From an uncultured Lysobacteraceae bacterium (GTDB taxonomy: Bacteria > Pseudomonadota > Gammaproteobacteria > Xanthomonadales > Xanthomonadaceae): DNA of 23,665 nt. Position 1 is the first letter of the stretch; each line of letters begins with the position of its first letter. Positions 22,644 through 23,665 of the stretch are shown piece after piece. The position numbers and the translations under genes are program-made. The DNA is taken from the NCBI GenBank assembly GCA_946480825.1, contig CAMLLG010000061.1:1-23665 (forward strand). Reading direction: 5' to 3'. Under the pieces are notes generated by a model. The model worked only from the letters and a program-made list of their open reading frames with translations, was not told the DNA's origin and searched no databases.

Positions 22644-23005
22644 CGAAGTTGTCCTTAACACGAATGCGCACTGGCATCCGGCGCTGCGGAAGCGCTGGAT
22701 GTCGTCGGAAGCGTTCTGATGCAGAGCAGCGTTCCCTCCTCACGGCTGCCACTGCGTTCCAAGAGAGCAGGCTATCCGCGCCTGCGGTTCATTGGCAAGC
22801 ATCGGAAAACGCTTGCACAGCGTCGATTCGACATGTGCTTAGGCGAGAATCCCATGAGTGGCGGCCGATGCGATCGCAGGTGCATGCATGGTGGCGGGCC
22901 GCACACATGAAGTGCGATTGCCGTCCACTTTCGCGCATGCGGGGCAACCAAGGCCGATGCGGTGTGGACGATGCACGGGGCCTGCGGTCTTCACTGGGTA
23001 GCCGG
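22644..23005. other. Gene-free region between ribBX and the M23 operon
   Basis: No credible gene is visible; a 63-codon frame on the plus strand lacks any motif. There is an imperfect hairpin at 22675-22701 (CATCC.GCGCT / AGCGC.GGATG) in the leader of the membrane-protein gene. Its codon-like periodicity is poor and it is somewhat richer in A/T. It should hold the promoter of the M23 operon, but I see no box pair good enough to name. It could be the scar where ribBX and ribH were separated. Confidence 0.5.
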
Positions 23006-23032
23006 GTAGGAGCGCCGCACCGCGGCGCGATA
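23006..23032. repeat. GTAG-type REP hairpin
   Basis: It starts GTAGGAGCGCCGC and continues through a short ACC loop to GCGGCGCGATAC, forming a 7-bp GCGCCGC/GCGGCGC stem. A GTAG head followed by GAGCG and an imperfect palindrome is the known form of Xanthomonadales REPs (SMAG-like, spread by REP-associated tyrosine transposases). It lies 7 bp past the ribBX stop, where such elements often sit and can act as a 3' stabiliser or terminator. Confidence 0.65.
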
Positions 23033-23038
23033 CTCGCG

Positions 23039-23665
23039 CTACGGATTCACGTACTCCACCACTTCCAGCCCGAACCCGGCGAGACCCACCTGTTTGCGCG
23101 GCGTGCCCAGCACCCGCAGCCGGCCGAGGCCGAGGTCCGCCAGGATCTGGCTGCCGGCGCCATTGCGCCGCCATTCGGCCATCGCGCCGCCGCGGGCGGC
23201 CGGCGCCTGCGTCTGGTCGCCGCGAATGCGCGCGAGCAGATGCTCCGGCGTCTGCGGCTCGCCGAGCAGCACCAGCGCGCCGCGGCCTTCGGCCGCGATC
23301 CGCGCCAGCACATCGCCCACCGCCGGCCCGAAATCGGCGCGCCGCCAGTGCAGCGCATCGGCCAGCGGGTTCTGCATGTGCACCCGCACCAGGGTCGGCA
23401 CCGTCGCATCGGCCTCGCCCTTCAGCAATGCGAAGTGCAGGCAGCGGCTGATCTGGTCGCGATAGGTGTGAAGCCGGAACGGCCCGTGCTCGGTCTCGAT
23501 CTCGCGCACGTCCAGGCGTTCGATGGTGTGTTCGTTGTGCAGGCGGTAGCGGATCAGCTCCTCGATCGAGCCGATCTTCAGCCCGTGCTCGCGCGCGAAC
23601 ACTTCGAGCTGCGGCCGCCGCGCCATGCTGCCGTCGGCGTTGAGGATCTCCACCAGCACGCCGGC
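23039..23665 (-). CDS. ribBX: RibBX: dihydroxybutanone-phosphate synthase with a degenerate GTP cyclohydrolase II domain (N-terminus beyond the window)
   Basis: 208 C-terminal residues of a riboflavin enzyme. The visible start (AGVLVEILNADGSMARRPQL, then VFAREHGLKIGSIEELIRYR) is the end of the RibB domain, which makes 3,4-dihydroxy-2-butanone 4-phosphate from ribulose 5-phosphate. The rest aligns in outline with RibA (HGPFRLHTYRDQ, HFALLKGE, LVRVHMQNPLADAL). The zinc-binding cysteines of RibA (C-x10-C-x-C) are absent: the positions read MQNPLADALHWRRADFG. The QEGRG-type catalytic loop is missing too. The domain should therefore lack cyclohydrolase activity and a separate RibA must exist elsewhere. 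This matches the RibBX variant known in Proteobacteria. RibH, its usual neighbour, lies 3.2 kb away. Confidence 0.85.
   Translation of the reverse strand, partial: AGVLVEILNADGSMARRPQLEVFAREHGLKIGSIEELIRYRLHNEHTIERLDVREIETEHGPFRLHTYRDQISRCLHFALLKGEADATVPTLVRVHMQNPLADALHWRRADFGPAVGDVLARIAAEGRGALVLLGEPQTPEHLLARIRGDQTQAPAARGGAMAEWRRNGAGSQILADLGLGRLRVLGTPRKQVGLAGFGLEVVEYVNP

Noticed and set aside
22719..22910. 63-codon plus-strand open frame between ribBX and the M23 operon
   Set aside because: It has no ribosome binding site, no motif and poor codon periodicity. It was treated as non-coding.

Overview
The window is high-GC DNA with almost no A/T in third codon positions. It most resembles a gammaproteobacterium of the Xanthomonadales (Lysobacter/Luteimonas/Xanthomonas-like). 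The grounds are protein style, the mraZ-rsmH-ftsL-ftsI and rsmI/lpoA/yraN loci, a RibB with a decayed cyclohydrolase-like domain, and a GTAG-type REP hairpin. This placement is inference; no 16S rRNA or tRNA gene is present.

Layout. 1-3164 (minus): head of the division and cell-wall (dcw) cluster, mraZ > rsmH > ftsL > ftsI, each pair overlapping by 4 bp, with a promoter upstream of mraZ. 3165-4420: an AT-richer divergent region, then an ArsR-type repressor with two dyad operators and an overlapping SRPBCC (AHSA1-like) gene. 4449-5530: the RNase P RNA gene (minus), followed downstream by two and a half tandem copies of a ~275-bp unit that repeats its 3' third. 5732-7561: a membrane diguanylate cyclase with a TPR sensor domain. 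7580-12621: rsmI (minus), diverging from lpoA-yraN-NTF2-like-ydjM-like-FAD oxidase (plus). 12663-13631: thiL (minus). 13787-18918 (plus): a peptide natural-product cassette with an HlyD adaptor, a C39-peptidase ABC exporter, a 57-aa double-glycine precursor, a terminator-like hairpin and an ATP-grasp ligase. 18929-19860: ribH-nusB (minus). 20089-20502 (plus): a decayed second ATP-grasp ligase. 20638-22643 (minus): a secreted M23 endopeptidase and an overlapping single-pass membrane protein of unknown function. 23039-23665: the C-terminal part of ribBX (minus).

The main discovery candidate is the 13.8-18.9 kb cassette. It has all the parts of a graspetide (omega-ester/omega-amide RiPP) pathway: precursor with an LSxxEIxxIxGG leader, ATP-grasp macrocyclase, and exporter with leader peptidase. 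The predicted 23-residue core carries a T-x-x-T segment followed by an Asp-rich GDDPGDPG segment, and I do not recognise it as a microviridin or marinostatin core. The cassette sits between nusB and thiL, and the relic ligase sits between ribBX and ribH. A housekeeping operon usually continuous in this group (ribB(A)-ribH-nusB-thiL) is therefore broken twice by accessory DNA, in both places by an ATP-grasp gene of the same family.

Other points of interest are the nested duplication of the rnpB 3' end with its conserved hairpins, and the paired ArsR operators, one of which covers the start codon.
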